DNA from: an uncultured Duodenibacillus sp.
GTDB lineage: Bacteria > Pseudomonadota > Gammaproteobacteria > Burkholderiales > Burkholderiaceae_F
Length of the DNA: 50,537 bases
Assembly: GCA_944388865.1 (NCBI GenBank)
Contig: CALXKM010000023.1
Span: forward strand, 1-50,537
Reading direction: 5' to 3'
Every line of letters starts with the position of its first letter. Within the stretch, counting starts at the first letter, position 1. The translations under genes were made by a program, and so were the position numbers. Below, piece after piece: positions 1-9,331 of the stretch. The notes beneath the pieces were generated by a model. That model was not told where the DNA came from. It saw only the letters and a list, made by a program, of their open reading frames with translations, and did not search any database.

Positions 1-140
1 TAAAAGACAAGGCATGGCGAGAAAAAGACGGCCGACCAACTGCTGTTGCGCACAAACGCCTTTGAGCTTCGCTTTTCTTGTCGGCGACTGCGGCGTTTTC
101 TTGAAAACATCCTTGCGCCTTCATCCTTTTCTTGGCGACA

Positions 141-170
141 TTGCAGCCTCTGACAGCCAGAGGGCTGCAA
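141..170. other. Stem-loop in the left-edge non-coding stretch
   Basis: Positions 141-148 pair with 163-170, and 149-152 pair with 158-161 (G162 bulged, loop 153-157), giving a 12-bp stem. No strong T-run follows on either strand. I see no convincing gene in positions 1-223. The hairpin may be the 3' end of a transcript entering from the left. Confidence 0.4.
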
Positions 171-223
171 AATAATTTCGCCATGCCCGAAGCTTGCCCG
201 AACATGGCGTCAGCAGAACTCTC

Positions 224-244
224 AAAAAAGAGTCGTTCTCTTTT
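224..244 (-). terminator. Terminator of htpX
   Basis: Read on the minus strand, AAAAGAG (244-238), a 5-nt loop and CTCTTTT form a 7-bp stem running into six Ts that end at 224. It lies a few bases past the htpX stop codon, where an intrinsic terminator is expected. Confidence 0.6.
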
Positions 245-250
245 GCGCTC

Positions 251-1147
251 TTAAAGCTGAATGCGGCGCAGCGCGTCAACACGATCCTCAATCGAAGGAT
301 GCGAAGCAAAGAGGCTGCCGATGCCGCCCGAAATGCCAAGCCCCTTGACCGATGCAGGCAGCTCCGCGGGCTGCATGGTGCCCAGACGCTGCAGAGCAGA
401 AATCATGGAGGCCGACTCGCCCATCACGCGGGCAGCTCCCTCATCAGCTCTGAACTCACGGTGACGCGAGAACGCCGCCACGACCATGCCGGCCAAAAAG
501 CCCAGCGCGATGTCAAGCACCAAGCTCGTAATGAAGTAGCCCGCTCCCGGACCGTCGTTTTCGTTTCTGAGAATCTGGCGATCAACAACCCAGCCGACCA
601 AACGTGAAACAAAAACCACAAAGGTATTCATCACGCCCTGCACAAGCGTCATGGTCACCATGTCGCCATTGGCAACGTGGCTCATCTCATGCGCAAGGAC
701 GGCTTCCACCTCCTTTTGATTCATCATCTGCAACAGCCCCGTCGAAACGGCTACCATGGAGCTATTTTTCGTCGCTCCGGTTGCAAAGGCATTGGGCTCG
801 CCCTCATAGATGCCGACTTCAGGCATCTTCACGCCGAGCTTGTCGGCTTGCTGACGAATGACGCCCACAAGCCAGGCCTCAAGGCCGGGCGCGGGGTTGT
901 GGGTGTTGATCAGCTGCACCCCCATTGAGGTGCGGGCCATGGTTTTGCTCATCAAAAGCGAGATGATTGAACCGGCAAAGCCCACCACCAGCGCAAACAC
1001 GAAAAGCGCGCCCATATCAAGGCTGCTGCCGGCCATCTGGCCGAAGTTAAGCCCCGTGAGCATGCTCACAACGTTCAACACAATGCCCAGCATCACCACA
1101 ATGGCAATGTTGGTGAGAATCAAAAGCGCAATTCTCTTGAAAGACAC
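251..1147 (-). CDS. htpX: Protease HtpX, membrane zinc metalloprotease
   Basis: HtpX is an inner-membrane M48 endopeptidase that degrades misfolded membrane proteins as part of envelope quality control. The 298-residue product has hydrophobic segments at about 6-32 and 46-66. The zinc motif HEMSH is at 153-157, followed by two further membrane segments, a C-terminal EFRADEGAA stretch supplying the third zinc ligand, and the usual [11 protein letters not shown] end. I chose the GTG at 1147 because AAGGAA lies 7 nt upstream and translation then begins VSFKRIALL, like the family's MFKRIA start. The open frame continues to 1438, but the extra 97 residues have no family counterpart. Length matches the usual 285-300. 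Confidence 0.93.
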   Translation of the reverse strand: MSFKRIALLILTNIAIVVMLGIVLNVVSMLTGLNFGQMAGSSLDMGALFVFALVVGFAGSIISLLMSKTMARTSMGVQLINTHNPAPGLEAWLVGVIRQQADKLGVKMPEVGIYEGEPNAFATGATKNSSMVAVSTGLLQMMNQKEVEAVLAHEMSHVANGDMVTMTLVQGVMNTFVVFVSRLVGWVVDRQILRNENDGPGAGYFITSLVLDIALGFLAGMVVAAFSRHREFRADEGAARVMGESASMISALQRLGTMQPAELPASVKGLGISGGIGSLFASHPSIEDRVDALRRIQL

Positions 1148-1478
1148 GTCAATATTCCTTGTAAAAAACTTTTGTCGCGCCGCCCGGCCGTCTGACACGG
1201 CTCGATTGCGTCTCTTCAAACTCGGCCTCATTCGCCCAGAGATTGAAAAGCCGCCTTTGATCTGCCACACAAAGCGGTCTTGAATGCTTCTGTCGGGCAC
1301 GGCAAAACAAGCCGCAGGGCGCGAATTGTCATGCAGCTTGCGTAATGTGAAGTCTACTGAGTTTGCAGCCTGCTCTCTTTTAAGAAACCCACGAATTGTT
1401 TTCAAATTGTTTATAGATTCAGCCAGACAGTTCTTCAAGCCGATCTTCGCCCAAGCCGCTAAGGTAGAATCGGAGCCT

Positions 1479-2054
1479 ATGAGAAAAGCTTTTTACGACA
1501 CCCGAGCCGTCGATGAACTAGACGAGGATCTCGGACCATCCAAATCCCAAAGAAAGCGCGACTCCGAAGCCATGCAAAAGCTCGGCCAGGAGCTTGCGCG
1601 GCTGCCTGCTGACCAATTCGAGCGCATTGATCTGCCCGAGGACATCCGCGAGGCCATTGTCGAGTATCAGCGCATGAAGTCTTTTGGCGCCATGCGCCGC
1701 CAAATGCAGCTCATCGGCAAGCTGATGCGAAGACTTGAAGCCGATGCCGTGCGCGAAGCCATTGACCGCGCCACGGGCGAGAGCCGCGCTGCTGTCGCCG
1801 CGCATCATCGCGCAGAACGCGCCCGAGACGCCATGCTTGCCTCCGACGATGCCCTCACGGACTATGTCGAGCAGCACCCCGAGGTCGACGTGCAGCGGCT
1901 GCGACAGCTCGTGCGCGCCGCACGCAAGGAAAAGGAGTCCGCCAAACCCCCGAAATCCGCGCGCGAACTCTACCGCCTCATCCACGCCCTGGAGCTGCCG
2001 CCCATCGCACTTGAAGCCGACGATGGTGCTCAGGATGCCTCCGAGCAAGCCTAA
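1479..2054 (+). CDS. darP: DarP/YjgA (DUF615) ribosome-associated protein
   Basis: The product of 191 residues matches the DUF615/YjgA family, now called DarP, which binds late 50S assembly intermediates and helps maturation of the peptidyl-transferase centre. Visible family marks are the N-terminal [16 protein letters not shown], the [22 protein letters not shown] segment split here by its conserved LP pairs, the [19 protein letters not shown] helix, and a charged arginine-rich C-terminus. The open frame extends upstream to 1284. I placed the start at the ATG giving MRKAFYDTR because homology begins there and GGAG precedes it closely. It diverges from htpX across a short intergenic region. 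Confidence 0.87.
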   Translation: MRKAFYDTRAVDELDEDLGPSKSQRKRDSEAMQKLGQELARLPADQFERIDLPEDIREAIVEYQRMKSFGAMRRQMQLIGKLMRRLEADAVREAIDRATGESRAAVAAHHRAERARDAMLASDDALTDYVEQHPEVDVQRLRQLVRAARKEKESAKPPKSARELYRLIHALELPPIALEADDGAQDASEQA

Positions 2055-2138
2055 AGACGACTAAAAAAAAACAACTCTCAAGCACCTTGCTGCAGTCGGC
2101 AGAGCTTGAAAATTTCTTGATCAACCTAAGCACAGAAA

Positions 2139-3755
2139 ATGCCCTCTGAACGTTGCACACCAAACGAACTCATCCTTGGTCTGGTTTCCATTTCCGACCG
2201 CGCCAGCCGCGGCGAATACCAAGACGAGGGGCTGCCTGCCCTGCGCACCTGGTGCGAAGACGCCATCATCTCACCCGTGCAGTACCACGAGCGGCTCATT
2301 GCCGATGACCGCTACACGATTGAAGAGACGCTGCGCGAGCTCGTCGATCGCATCGGCTGCGACCTTGTTCTCACCACCGGCGGCACGGGGCCGGCGCTGC
2401 GCGACGTAACGCCCGAGGCAACGCTTGCCGTCGCCACACGCGAAATGCCCGGTTTTGCCGAACAGATGCGGCGCATTTCTCTTAATTTCGTGCCGACTGC
2501 CATCCTTTCTCGACAGGTTGCCGTGCTGCGCGAAATCCCGGGGCACGCCGCGCTCATCGTCAACCTTCCCGGCCGTCCGAAAGCGATTGCCGAGACGCTC
2601 GAAGGACTCAGAAGCGACGCTGGCGACGTCATTGATGCAGGCATCTTTGCAGCCATTCCCTACTGCATTGATCTGATCGGCGGCCCGCGCATCGAAACCA
2701 ATCCCGAAATCGTCGCCGCCTTCCGCCCCAAGGAAAAGCAGCGCCGCGAACCAACCGCAGCCAGCGCCGCACCGGTCCAAGAACCACGCCCAGCTTTTTG
2801 CGCAGCCGTCCCGCAGCCCGCGAGCTTTGAGACGCAAGCGCCTCAAAGCGCAGATGCGCTTCCAAAGACGCCTCTTCACGCCAATCCCTCAGCGCAGCCT
2901 GCTGCCTTTTCAGCCGCAGCGCTAAACCCCTTTAAAAATGAGCCCGCAACAGCCCCGGCCCGCGACATGCGGCCGCCGCGAGCAGAGCGTACTGATCGTC
3001 CGCGCATGAGTCCGGAGGCTATTGCCAGACGCAGCGTGCAGCACGGCGTGCCGCTTTTCAACAGCCGCCCCCGCAACGCCATTGAGCCGCTTGAACTCAT
3101 CGTGAAGGACCCGCAGGGAGGCATTGAGCCGGCCTGCACCGTCATTTGGCTGCACGGTCTTGGCGTAGATGCCCACGATTTTGAGTCTTTCCCGCAGGAG
3201 ATCATGGATTTCGGGGGGCCTGCCGCGCGCTTCATTTTGCCCAATGCGCCCGAACTTGCGATCACCGCGCACAACGGCTACACAACGCGCGCCTGGTACG
3301 ACCTGCTCAACACCAGCTTCACTTCGCCAGAGGATACGCAGGGACTCGCGCGCATGCATCTGCGCATTTCGCAGATCATCAACGATGTCGTCAGCTCCGG
3401 CTTGCTGGCCGAAAAAATCTTCATCGGCGGCTTCTCTCAGGGAGCGGCCATGGCGCTTTACTGCGCCCTGCGTCAGGCGCGCACGCTTGCCGGATGCATC
3501 GCGCTCTCAGGCTATTTGCCCGCACCCGAACTGCTTGACAGAGACATCACGCCGGCCGGGCGCAGCACGCCGATATTCATGGGCCACGGCTCCTTTGACA
3601 GCGTCATCAATCCGCTCATCGCGCAAAAGGGCTCGGAAATCGTCGAGCACTACGTCGATACGCTCATCTGGCGCGAGTACAACATGGAGCATGAAATCTG
3701 CCCAGAAGAACTCACGCACATTGCTCAGTTCATGAACACGGCGCTGCAGCATTAA
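2139..3755 (+). CDS. MogA-carboxylesterase fusion protein
   Basis: One uninterrupted 538-codon frame encodes two enzymes. Residues 1-203 are a full MogA (molybdopterin adenylyltransferase, molybdenum cofactor synthesis), very close to E. coli MogA: SISDRAS at 18-24, LVLTTGGTGPALRDVTPEAT around 76-95 and the IPYCIDLI end. Residues about 204-315 are a low-complexity linker rich in Ala, Pro and Arg. Residues 316-538 are an alpha/beta hydrolase of the phospholipase/carboxylesterase family (EstB/YpfH type) with WLHGLG at 337-342, nucleophile Ser433 in GFSQG, Asp487 in GHGSFD and His518 in MEHE. All three catalytic residues are present. I know of no functional reason to join Moco synthesis to an esterase. 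A terminator follows at 3775. Confidence 0.92.
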   Translation: MPSERCTPNELILGLVSISDRASRGEYQDEGLPALRTWCEDAIISPVQYHERLIADDRYTIEETLRELVDRIGCDLVLTTGGTGPALRDVTPEATLAVATREMPGFAEQMRRISLNFVPTAILSRQVAVLREIPGHAALIVNLPGRPKAIAETLEGLRSDAGDVIDAGIFAAIPYCIDLIGGPRIETNPEIVAAFRPKEKQRREPTAASAAPVQEPRPAFCAAVPQPASFETQAPQSADALPKTPLHANPSAQPAAFSAAALNPFKNEPATAPARDMRPPRAERTDRPRMSPEAIARRSVQHGVPLFNSRPRNAIEPLELIVKDPQGGIEPACTVIWLHGLGVDAHDFESFPQEIMDFGGPAARFILPNAPELAITAHNGYTTRAWYDLLNTSFTSPEDTQGLARMHLRISQIINDVVSSGLLAEKIFIGGFSQGAAMALYCALRQARTLAGCIALSGYLPAPELLDRDITPAGRSTPIFMGHGSFDSVINPLIAQKGSEIVEHYVDTLIWREYNMEHEICPEELTHIAQFMNTALQH

Positions 3756-3774
3756 CGACATTGCGCTTGAGCCC

Positions 3775-3811
3775 AATCCCTGCAGAATTGATTTTCTGCG
3801 GGGATTTTTTT
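3775..3811 (+). terminator. Rho-independent terminator after the MogA fusion gene
   Basis: ATCCCTGCAGAA (3776-3787) pairs with TTCTGCGGGGAT (3794-3805) through a 12-bp stem with one T-G pair, followed by a run of seven Ts. The stop codon of the upstream gene is 20 nt away. Confidence 0.87.
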
Positions 3812-3911
3812 GCACTTCTGAGCGTACAGCGACGCCTTTCGTCGTGCCTACATTTTGAGCACGGGAAAATTTGTGTTTTGCGACAAGGATTTAGCAGCTC
3901 CACCACTGCTT

Positions 3912-3934
3912 CTTTCCACAGAAGCTGTGGAAAG
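3912..3934. promoter_or_regulatory. Perfect 10-bp palindrome upstream of the flavoprotein gene
   Basis: CTTTCCACAG (3912-3921), spacer AAG, then CTGTGGAAAG (3925-3934) is a perfect inverted repeat. It lies in the 287-nt non-coding stretch 3812-4098 before the flavoprotein gene and has the size of a dimeric repressor/activator site or an RNA hairpin. Nothing else recognisable lies in this gap apart from a ribosome-binding site AAAGGAG at 4083-4089. Confidence 0.45.
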
Positions 3935-4098
3935 CTTAAACGCAGCTTTGCGAGAATTTTTTGCCACGAGCCAAACTTGCCGCAGGCAACTATCCCTTTT
4001 GAAAGCCAAGGAAAACATGGACTTTTCGCTGCTGTGCCTCTCCAACGAGACTCCTAAAATGGATTTCGTGCTTTTTTGCCATAAAGGAGAGAAACACC

Positions 4099-5895
4099 AT
4101 GCGCAAATCGATCATTTCCTTTGTTGGTGCCGGACTGTTAGCCGGAGCCAGCGTTTATGCCGCGGCTGCCGACGGCACCTTCAGCGCGCAGGCTCAGGGA
4201 CAAGGCGGCCCGGTTCCTGTTACCGTCACCATCAAAAACAAACAAATCACCAATATTTCGGTTGGTCCCAACAAGGAAACTGTCGGCATCGGCGCTGTTG
4301 CCGCTCCCAAGATGGCCTCGCGCATCATCAATGCGCAAAGTCTCAATGTTGATGCCATTTCGGGTGCAACCGTCACATCTGAGGCTGTTCTTGCCGCCGT
4401 CAAAGACTGCCTTGTCCAATCAGGCGCCGACCTCAAAGTCTGGAATAAGGCTTCCCCGCAGAAAGCAGCGCTTCTTCAAAAATCTCTTGACGCCGACATC
4501 CTCGTTATTGGCGGCGGCGGTGCAGGCATGATCTCCGCGATCAACGCCTCGCAGCAAGGCGCCAAAGTCGTGCTGCTCGAAAAAATGGACTTTCTCGGCG
4601 GTGCATCCGGCATCTGCGCCGGCGGCATGCTGATCGAAGGCTCGAAACTTCAGAAAGATTTGGGCGTCAAGGACGACACGCCCGAGAAATTCGTCTCTGA
4701 CATGCTCGCCAACGGCCGCAATCTCAACAACAAAGAAATTTTGGATGTCTATGCCCGCAATGTCGGCGCCACCGTTGATTGGCTGGTCGCTCAGGGCGTG
4801 CAGCTGCGCACAGAAGGCGGCGTGCAAAAGCGCGCTGAATTCAAAACGCCGCGGCTTTTGCTTCTCAAGGGAGGCTGTCCCGGATACGCTCAAACGCTGC
4901 GCGAGCTCGTTCAAAAATCCGGCGCGCAGGTGCTGCTTGGCACGCGAGCAAGCGAGCTCATCGTTAAAGACGGCAAAATTGCAGGCGCTTCTGCCCAAGG
5001 CGACGGCGTGAAGTACACCATCAACGCCAAGGCCGTCATCCTTGCCACGGGCGGCTACGGCGCCAACCGCGACATGTTGGAAGGCAGCCTGAAGCAAACG
5101 CTCTATTACGGCCCGGTTTCGTCAACCGGAGACGGGCACAAGATGGCCATGAAGGTCGGAGCCGGCATGCAGCTTATGCCTTATGCCAAGATCTACTACA
5201 ACGGTCTTGAGGTTGCGCCGGGCACGGCCAAGTCAACGCTCACGGGCAATGCTGCTGCTCTTTCGCTTGGCGCCATCATGGTTGACAAAAACGGCAAGAG
5301 AGTCGTCAACGAAAAAGGCACGGGCCGCTCGATTGTGACCGCGCAGTCCAAGGCCCCGGGCGGTCAGCTCTATCTGGTCATGGATGAGCCCACTTTCAAA
5401 GTCTTCCGCAACGGCATCAAAAACAACGGCGTCAGTCCCGAAGAAGTCGACAAGTGGCTTGCACAAAACGGCAAAGGAACTCCGCTTTTTGCGCACGGCG
5501 CTACGCTTGAGGAAGCTGCCCGCAACGCAGGCCTCAACGCCTCTGCGCTCAAGCAAACCGTTGCTCAATTCAACAGCTTTGTAGCCAAGGGCAAAGATGA
5601 GGCCTTCGGCCGCACCAAAGACAACCTCAAAGCCGCCATCTCGGACAAGGGACCTTATTACGTCGTTGAGCAAAAGCCTCGCTTTGCCACAACCATGGGC
5701 AGCGTACAGCTCTCGAAAACCATGCAGGTTCTTGACAAGTCCGGCCGCGTCATTCCCGGTCTTTACGCAGCAGGCGAAGTTGCCAACTGCGTGCACGGCG
5801 ACGACTCGGCTCCCGCGGCCAACGTAGCCTGGGTCGCAACAAGCGCCAAGCTTGCTAGCGATGCTGCCGTCAAAGCTGTCAAAGCTGCCAAATAA
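4099..5895 (+). CDS. Exported FMN- and FAD-binding fumarate-reductase-like flavoprotein
   Basis: The 598-residue product begins with a Sec signal peptide (cleavage near AYAAAA, residues 18-25). Residues about 27-108 form an FMN-binding domain with DAISGATVTS (85-94), the site where ApbE attaches FMN to a threonine. Residues about 131-598 form the FAD_binding_2/fumarate reductase domain with GGGGAG at 138-143. Proteins of this build (Shewanella UrdA, Klebsiella FRD) reduce fumarate, urocanate or other enoates in the periplasm using external electron donors. The C-terminal substrate segment reads GEVANCVHGDDSAPAANVAW. It keeps the VHG histidine but not the NR pair of true fumarate reductases, so the substrate is uncertain. 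AAAGGAG lies 9 nt before the start, and a terminator follows. No cytochrome gene is adjacent. Confidence 0.92.
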   Translation: MRKSIISFVGAGLLAGASVYAAAADGTFSAQAQGQGGPVPVTVTIKNKQITNISVGPNKETVGIGAVAAPKMASRIINAQSLNVDAISGATVTSEAVLAAVKDCLVQSGADLKVWNKASPQKAALLQKSLDADILVIGGGGAGMISAINASQQGAKVVLLEKMDFLGGASGICAGGMLIEGSKLQKDLGVKDDTPEKFVSDMLANGRNLNNKEILDVYARNVGATVDWLVAQGVQLRTEGGVQKRAEFKTPRLLLLKGGCPGYAQTLRELVQKSGAQVLLGTRASELIVKDGKIAGASAQGDGVKYTINAKAVILATGGYGANRDMLEGSLKQTLYYGPVSSTGDGHKMAMKVGAGMQLMPYAKIYYNGLEVAPGTAKSTLTGNAAALSLGAIMVDKNGKRVVNEKGTGRSIVTAQSKAPGGQLYLVMDEPTFKVFRNGIKNNGVSPEEVDKWLAQNGKGTPLFAHGATLEEAARNAGLNASALKQTVAQFNSFVAKGKDEAFGRTKDNLKAAISDKGPYYVVEQKPRFATTMGSVQLSKTMQVLDKSGRVIPGLYAAGEVANCVHGDDSAPAANVAWVATSAKLASDAAVKAVKAAK

Positions 5896-5952
5896 TTGCT
5901 TGTAAAGCTTGCATCACGAACTCCGTACCGAAGTTCTGAGCACACCCAACAT

Positions 5953-5988
5953 ACCGTCCTTTTGCATTGCAGCACAAGGACGGTTTTT
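5953..5988 (+). terminator. Terminator after the flavoprotein gene
   Basis: ACCGTCCTT (5953-5961) pairs perfectly with AAGGACGGT (5976-5984) over a 14-nt loop and runs into five Ts. It lies 58 nt past the stop codon. Confidence 0.86.
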
Positions 5989-6070
5989 GTCTGCGCGAAG
6001 ACCTTAGCCGTTGTTCCAAACTGAACCACGCAGCAGAACATGTTTTCCTCTGTATTGACAAAGCATTTTT

Positions 6071-6101
6071 CCCGAAGCCGCTTTGCGCCTCGGGATTTTT
6101 T
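6071..6101 (+). terminator. Second hairpin with T-run between convergent genes
   Basis: CCCGAAGC (6071-6078) pairs with GCCTCGGG (6087-6094) with one mismatch and is followed by ATTTTTT. The T-run is on the + strand only. This would be a back-up terminator for the flavoprotein transcript, overlapping the stop codon of the converging MFS gene. Confidence 0.5.
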
Positions 6102-7296
6102 ATCGGGCAGAATGCCTGCGCATCAGCCCAAAAGAACTGGCCGCCAGAATGACAAGCAGCAATGCCGCCAGCGACAGCGAGGCTAAAAGCCCTATGTGCT
6201 CGGCCAAAAATCCGAATGTCGGAGGAAACGCCAGAAGGCCGCAATAGGCGCACATGGCAATCACCGAAGTTGCCTTCTCCACTGGGATGCCGTCGAACTT
6301 GCTGGTCAAGCTAAAAAGCAGCGGCACAACCGGCGCTAGTCCCGTGCCGAGCACCGCATAGCCCAACAAGCACAGCGGCCACCATGGCGAAACAAGCACA
6401 ATGATCATGCCGCTTAAAGCCACCAAAGAGCCGATGAACATGAGCCTGAAGTCGCCCAGTACCATGCGCAGCCGATCCGCTCCCAAGCGGCAGGTAAGCG
6501 CGCAAATCGAATACATTCCGTACACGAGCGCGGCAATCGACTCGGGAGCCTCTTTTTCCTGGTACACAAAAAGGCTTCCCCACTCGCCAGAAGAGCCTTC
6601 AACGACGTACGAAACCATGGCCAAAAATCCCCAGCCGTAGACCCACAGCGGCACGCCTTTGCTGCGGGAAGACTGCGCTTTGTCCTGAGATTTCTCAGGG
6701 CCCGCAGGATCAATGTGCAAATGTTCGCGCTGCGGATCAAGCAGTCTTGGCGTTGCCCAAAAAAGCATCAGCACGAAAGCCAGACTCGGGCAAAGAAAAT
6801 TCAGAAACGGGCCAATTTGAGCCGCTGCAAACAACGACCCCAAAATGGATCCGGAAAAAGCTCCGATGTTGTAGCCCGCATGCAGCAGATTCATGCTCGG
6901 CGCATTGTATTGTCGCTCAACCTCTACGCCTTGCACGTTCATGGCAACGTCAAGCAGCCCCATGCCAAAGCCGCTCAAAAGAACCATCAGAGCCAGCTGC
7001 CAGACGCTCGCCGCAAGGCCAGCTGCGCACACCGCACCCAAAGCCAGCGCGCAGCCCCCCAAGAGCACCGTCTTGGCGCCGAATCGTCCAATGCAGTAAG
7101 AGGCGATCGCGAGTCCCGCCACTGCGGCAATGCCAATGCACAAAAGCACCATGCCGAACTCATCGGGCGAAGCGTGCACTTGCGTTGTCAGGGCAGGCAC
7201 GCGCGAGACGAACAGTCCGTAGGCAAGTCCTGGCGCAGCAAAAAAAATCATGCAGGCCAAACGCGCCTGCCAAAGCGACAACTGCTCCGAACGCAC
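6100..7296 (-). CDS. MFS transporter, YbjJ/fucose-permease-like
   Basis: This is a 398-residue major facilitator protein with about twelve hydrophobic segments in two halves separated by a hydrophilic loop near residues 185-215 (DPQREHLHIDPAGPEKSQDK region). The stretch LLDVAMNVQGVEVER followed by MNLLHAGYNIGAFSGSILG resembles the YbjJ/FucP-like branch. The substrate cannot be told from sequence. I selected the GTG at 7296 because AGGAG sits 7 nt upstream; a TTG eight codons earlier lacks such a site. It converges on the flavoprotein gene and diverges from lysP, so it is probably monocistronic. Confidence 0.85.
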   Translation of the reverse strand: MRSEQLSLWQARLACMIFFAAPGLAYGLFVSRVPALTTQVHASPDEFGMVLLCIGIAAVAGLAIASYCIGRFGAKTVLLGGCALALGAVCAAGLAASVWQLALMVLLSGFGMGLLDVAMNVQGVEVERQYNAPSMNLLHAGYNIGAFSGSILGSLFAAAQIGPFLNFLCPSLAFVLMLFWATPRLLDPQREHLHIDPAGPEKSQDKAQSSRSKGVPLWVYGWGFLAMVSYVVEGSSGEWGSLFVYQEKEAPESIAALVYGMYSICALTCRLGADRLRMVLGDFRLMFIGSLVALSGMIIVLVSPWWPLCLLGYAVLGTGLAPVVPLLFSLTSKFDGIPVEKATSVIAMCAYCGLLAFPPTFGFLAEHIGLLASLSLAALLLVILAASSFGLMRRHSAR

Positions 7297-7450
7297 CTCA
7301 TTACTCCTGCCGAAGAACAAACAAAATTCGCCGCAATGATGCCACAGGCCTCAAAAGATTTGGCTTGCTCAGGAAACTTCAGACAAAAAATCGCGCATAT
7401 ACTGGATACAATCGCCTTTTGTCATTTCGGGCATCTAAAGTCCTTTTGCC

Positions 7451-8968
7451 ATGGCCCAGACCGAACAGCAAGACTCCATCCAAACTTCCAATCTGCAGCG
7501 CAGCCTCAAGTCTCGCCACCTAACCATGATCGCCATTGGCGGCTCAATAGGCACGGGGCTTTTTGTTGCTTCTGGAGCAACAATTGCGCAAGCAGGCCCT
7601 GCCGGCGCGCTCGTCTCCTACGGCGTCATCGGTCTGATGGTCTTTTTTCTCATGATGAGTCTGGCTGAACTATCGGCTTTTTCTCCAACAACAGGCTCTT
7701 TTTCCACATACGGAAGCAAATTCATTGACCCAGCCTTCGGCTTTGCTCTCGGCTGGAACTACTGCTACAACTGGGCCTCGACCATTGCCGTGGACCTGGT
7801 GGCCGCGCAGCTCGTGATGAAATGGTGGTTTCCGGACGTGCCGGGCACGCTCTGGAGCGCTTTGTTTCTGAGCTTGATCTTTGGCCTGAACTACTTTTCC
7901 GTCAAGCACTTTGGCGAGGCCGAGTATTGGTTTGCTATTTTGAAAGTTGCCACAGTGATCGTCTTCATCGTCGTGGGGCTAGCCATGATCGCGGGCATTC
8001 TGACCGATGCCCAGCCGCCAGGATGGGAAAACTGGACCGTAGGAGAGGCTCCTTTTGTCGGCGGACTGCCTGCTCTTGCCGGCGTTGCCATGGTCGTAGG
8101 ATTTTCGTTTCAAGGCACTGAACTTGTCGGCATCACGGCGGGCGAAGCTAAGGATCCTGAAAAAAACGTCCCCAAAGCGCTCAAGCAAGTTTTTTGGCGC
8201 ATCCTTCTTTTTTATGTGCTCTCGATTTTCGTCATCAGCCTCATTATTCCGTACACAGACCCAAGGCTGCTGCGCAATGACGTGACCGACATCGCTGTAA
8301 GCCCATTTACGCTTGTTTTTGAACGCGCAGGACTGCTTGCGGCCGCTGCCGTCATGAATGCCGTCATCCTGACATCAATTCTGTCGGCGGGCAACTCCGG
8401 CATGTACGCCTCCACGCGCATGCTCTTTGCTCTTGCCGAGGCAGGCTACGCACCGAAAATCTTTTCAAAGCTCACCGCCGGCGGCGTTCCGCGCAATGCT
8501 CTTTTTGCCGTGACCTGCGTGGCCATGCTGTGCTTTCTTACCTCGGTTTTCGAAGATCAGCGCGTGTACTTGTGGCTTTTGAACATCAGCGGCATGGGAG
8601 GCTTCATCGCCTGGCTCGGCATTGCCATCTCGCACTATCGCTTCAGGCGCGGATTTCTTGCTCAAGGCGGAGACCCTCAAAAACTCCCCTACCGTTCACC
8701 ATTTTTCCCCTGGGGACCAATCTTTGCCTTTGTGATATGTCTGGCCATCACGCTGGGGCAAAACTATCAGGCATTCCTAGCCGACAGCATTCAATGGGAG
8801 TCAATCGCCGCCACCTATATAGGCATTCCGCTTTTTCTTGCTCTCTGGCTCGGCTACCGCTGGGTGCACAAGACGCATTTCGTGCGTTATGAGGAAATGC
8901 AGTTTCCTGAGCACATGCTGACAAAAACTCAGAGGCGGCCTTCCGAGTCAAGCGCTGCTATGGACTGA
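7451..8968 (+). CDS. lysP: Lysine-specific permease LysP
   Basis: The 505-residue protein is strikingly similar throughout to E. coli LysP, a proton-coupled APC-family lysine importer of the inner membrane. It shares RHLTMIAIGGSIGTGLFVASG (near residues 21-41, broken here by the glycine-rich TM1 turn), FALGWNYCYNWA, FSFQGTELVGI, IIPYTDPRLLRNDV and the THFVRYEEM tail. Twelve membrane segments are expected. In E. coli LysP also restrains the CadC regulator; no cad genes are visible here. The ATG at 7451 lies 130 nt from the divergent MFS gene. I saw no lysine riboswitch in that interval. Confidence 0.95.
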   Translation: MAQTEQQDSIQTSNLQRSLKSRHLTMIAIGGSIGTGLFVASGATIAQAGPAGALVSYGVIGLMVFFLMMSLAELSAFSPTTGSFSTYGSKFIDPAFGFALGWNYCYNWASTIAVDLVAAQLVMKWWFPDVPGTLWSALFLSLIFGLNYFSVKHFGEAEYWFAILKVATVIVFIVVGLAMIAGILTDAQPPGWENWTVGEAPFVGGLPALAGVAMVVGFSFQGTELVGITAGEAKDPEKNVPKALKQVFWRILLFYVLSIFVISLIIPYTDPRLLRNDVTDIAVSPFTLVFERAGLLAAAAVMNAVILTSILSAGNSGMYASTRMLFALAEAGYAPKIFSKLTAGGVPRNALFAVTCVAMLCFLTSVFEDQRVYLWLLNISGMGGFIAWLGIAISHYRFRRGFLAQGGDPQKLPYRSPFFPWGPIFAFVICLAITLGQNYQAFLADSIQWESIAATYIGIPLFLALWLGYRWVHKTHFVRYEEMQFPEHMLTKTQRRPSESSAAMD

Positions 8969-9331
8969 CTTGCCAAAACCAAAGAAATTTATCTGCATCG
9001 GATTGGCGTTGGCCTGTAGCTAGACATCGCCGTCCCTGGTACAATCGTGCGCTGCATCAAAACGGTTTTGGCTTTTTGCCGTCGTCCGAACAGGGCGAAA
9101 ACAAAAGCATTTTTCAAAAATTCATCACCCTTCGCGGGCGTTGGCCCGCGGTTTGCGCGAGCGCATCAGGCATCTTCTGTTTCTCGTTGACTTTTTTCTT
9201 GCCAAGCAGCAATGAAAAAGACCAACGAACAATGAATGTGCCCAAACATGCGTTTTTCGTGCATCTCATGGGGGGTCTTCGCTTCGTCGATGAGGTTTTT
9301 CCATCGTTTTAGCAAAAAGGAGACACATGCC
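8969..9331 (+). other. Long non-coding leader before the AAA ATPase gene
   Basis: No convincing gene lies in these 363 nt. They contain a perfect hairpin, CGCGGGC (9133-9139) with GCCCGCG (9144-9150), and a ribosome-binding site AAGGAG at 9317-9322. Immediately after it the two-codon ORF ATG-CCA-TGA (9327-9335) overlaps the ATPase start codon. Open frames here (for example 9076-9312) have poor codon use and no recognisable product. Confidence 0.5.

Noticed and set aside
1148-1438. N-terminal extension of htpX in the same frame
   Set aside because: HtpX homology and a well-spaced ribosome-binding site begin at 1147; the upstream part has no family match and covers the divergent promoter region.
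3912-3934. Paired DnaA boxes (replication origin)
   Set aside because: TTTCCACAG departs from TTATCCACA, only one pair exists, and no dnaA, dnaN, gidA or AT-rich unwinding region is near.
6715-7668. 317-aa frame antisense to the MFS transporter and running into lysP
   Set aside because: Rich in Arg, Gln, His and Ser, without a domain; covers two well-supported genes.
9076-9312. 78-aa frame before the AAA ATPase
   Set aside because: No ribosome-binding site, poor codon use, no similarity; more likely leader sequence.
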